NCBI GenBank assembly: GCA_902793245.1
Contig: CADBCX010000010.1
Coordinates: forward strand, 1 to 32,032
Origin: an uncultured Eubacteriales bacterium
Lineage (GTDB): Bacteria > Bacillota > Clostridia > Christensenellales > Aristaeellaceae
DNA: 32,032 bases
Direction of reading: 5' to 3'
The notes under the pieces are model-generated. The model worked only from the letters and a program-made list of their open reading frames with translations. It had not been told where the DNA came from and did not search any database. Position numbers and translations under genes: made by a program. Numbering within the stretch: the stretch's first letter is position 1; each line of letters starts with the position of its first letter. Shown here in pieces: positions 32,030 through 32,032 of the stretch.

Positions 32030-32032
32030 AGC

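Overview
The window is a GC-rich chromosomal stretch of a Bacillota bacterium, most likely an uncultured or little-studied member of class Clostridia from the gut or rumen. This rests on the str operon with an L7Ae-like gene, the YybS-rplI-dnaB block, a DUF4364 gene, a PadR/DUF1700-DUF4097 cassette, an MMPL exporter with a Leu-x-x-Gly heptad protein, and strong GGAGG-type ribosome binding sites. The lineage below class level is a guess.

Layout. 1-3865 (minus): the str operon, read as L7Ae-like protein, rpsL, rpsG, fusA, tuf (tuf is cut by the window edge). 4191-6589 (minus): an alanyl-tRNA editing protein and a beta-lactamase-fold serine hydrolase. 6719-11602: an MMPL exporter and a secreted heptad-repeat protein (minus), divergent from a TetR regulator (plus) with overlapping promoters. 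11716-13121 (minus): a cytosolic GH27 alpha-galactosidase overlapping a tiny zinc-ribbon gene. 13389-16498 (minus): YybS, rplI, dnaB. 16795-20301 (minus): DUF4364 protein, bifunctional IspDF, HerA/YjgR-like ATPase. 20575-23324 (plus): PadR regulator, a 48-codon small ORF, a DUF1700-DUF4097 protein, a radical SAM enzyme. 23490-27331: a lone phage tail-spike-like beta-helix protein (minus), a divergent Cys-rich propeller-like protein (plus), and a small membrane protein (minus). 27889-32029 (minus): pth and mfd.

The genes are mostly housekeeping (translation, replication, repair, isoprenoid synthesis) with small accessory cassettes between them. The most striking non-coding signal is a dispersed family of palindromic elements whose arms are tandem heptamers (AGAGTNC, or GGAGTKA in one copy) around a core of about 54 nt with TATAGT/ACTAT near its ends. 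Five AGAGTNC copies (one truncated) and one GGAGTKA copy are present, most within a few bases of a stop codon. A second family is a hairpin of 21-22 bp present twice, each 4-6 nt after a stop codon. A third is a palindromic TGTCAT...ATGACA repeat. These, together with a hairpin-packed spacer in the str operon, are the best candidates for undescribed biology here. No CRISPR array, tRNA, rRNA, insertion-sequence transposase or complete prophage was seen.
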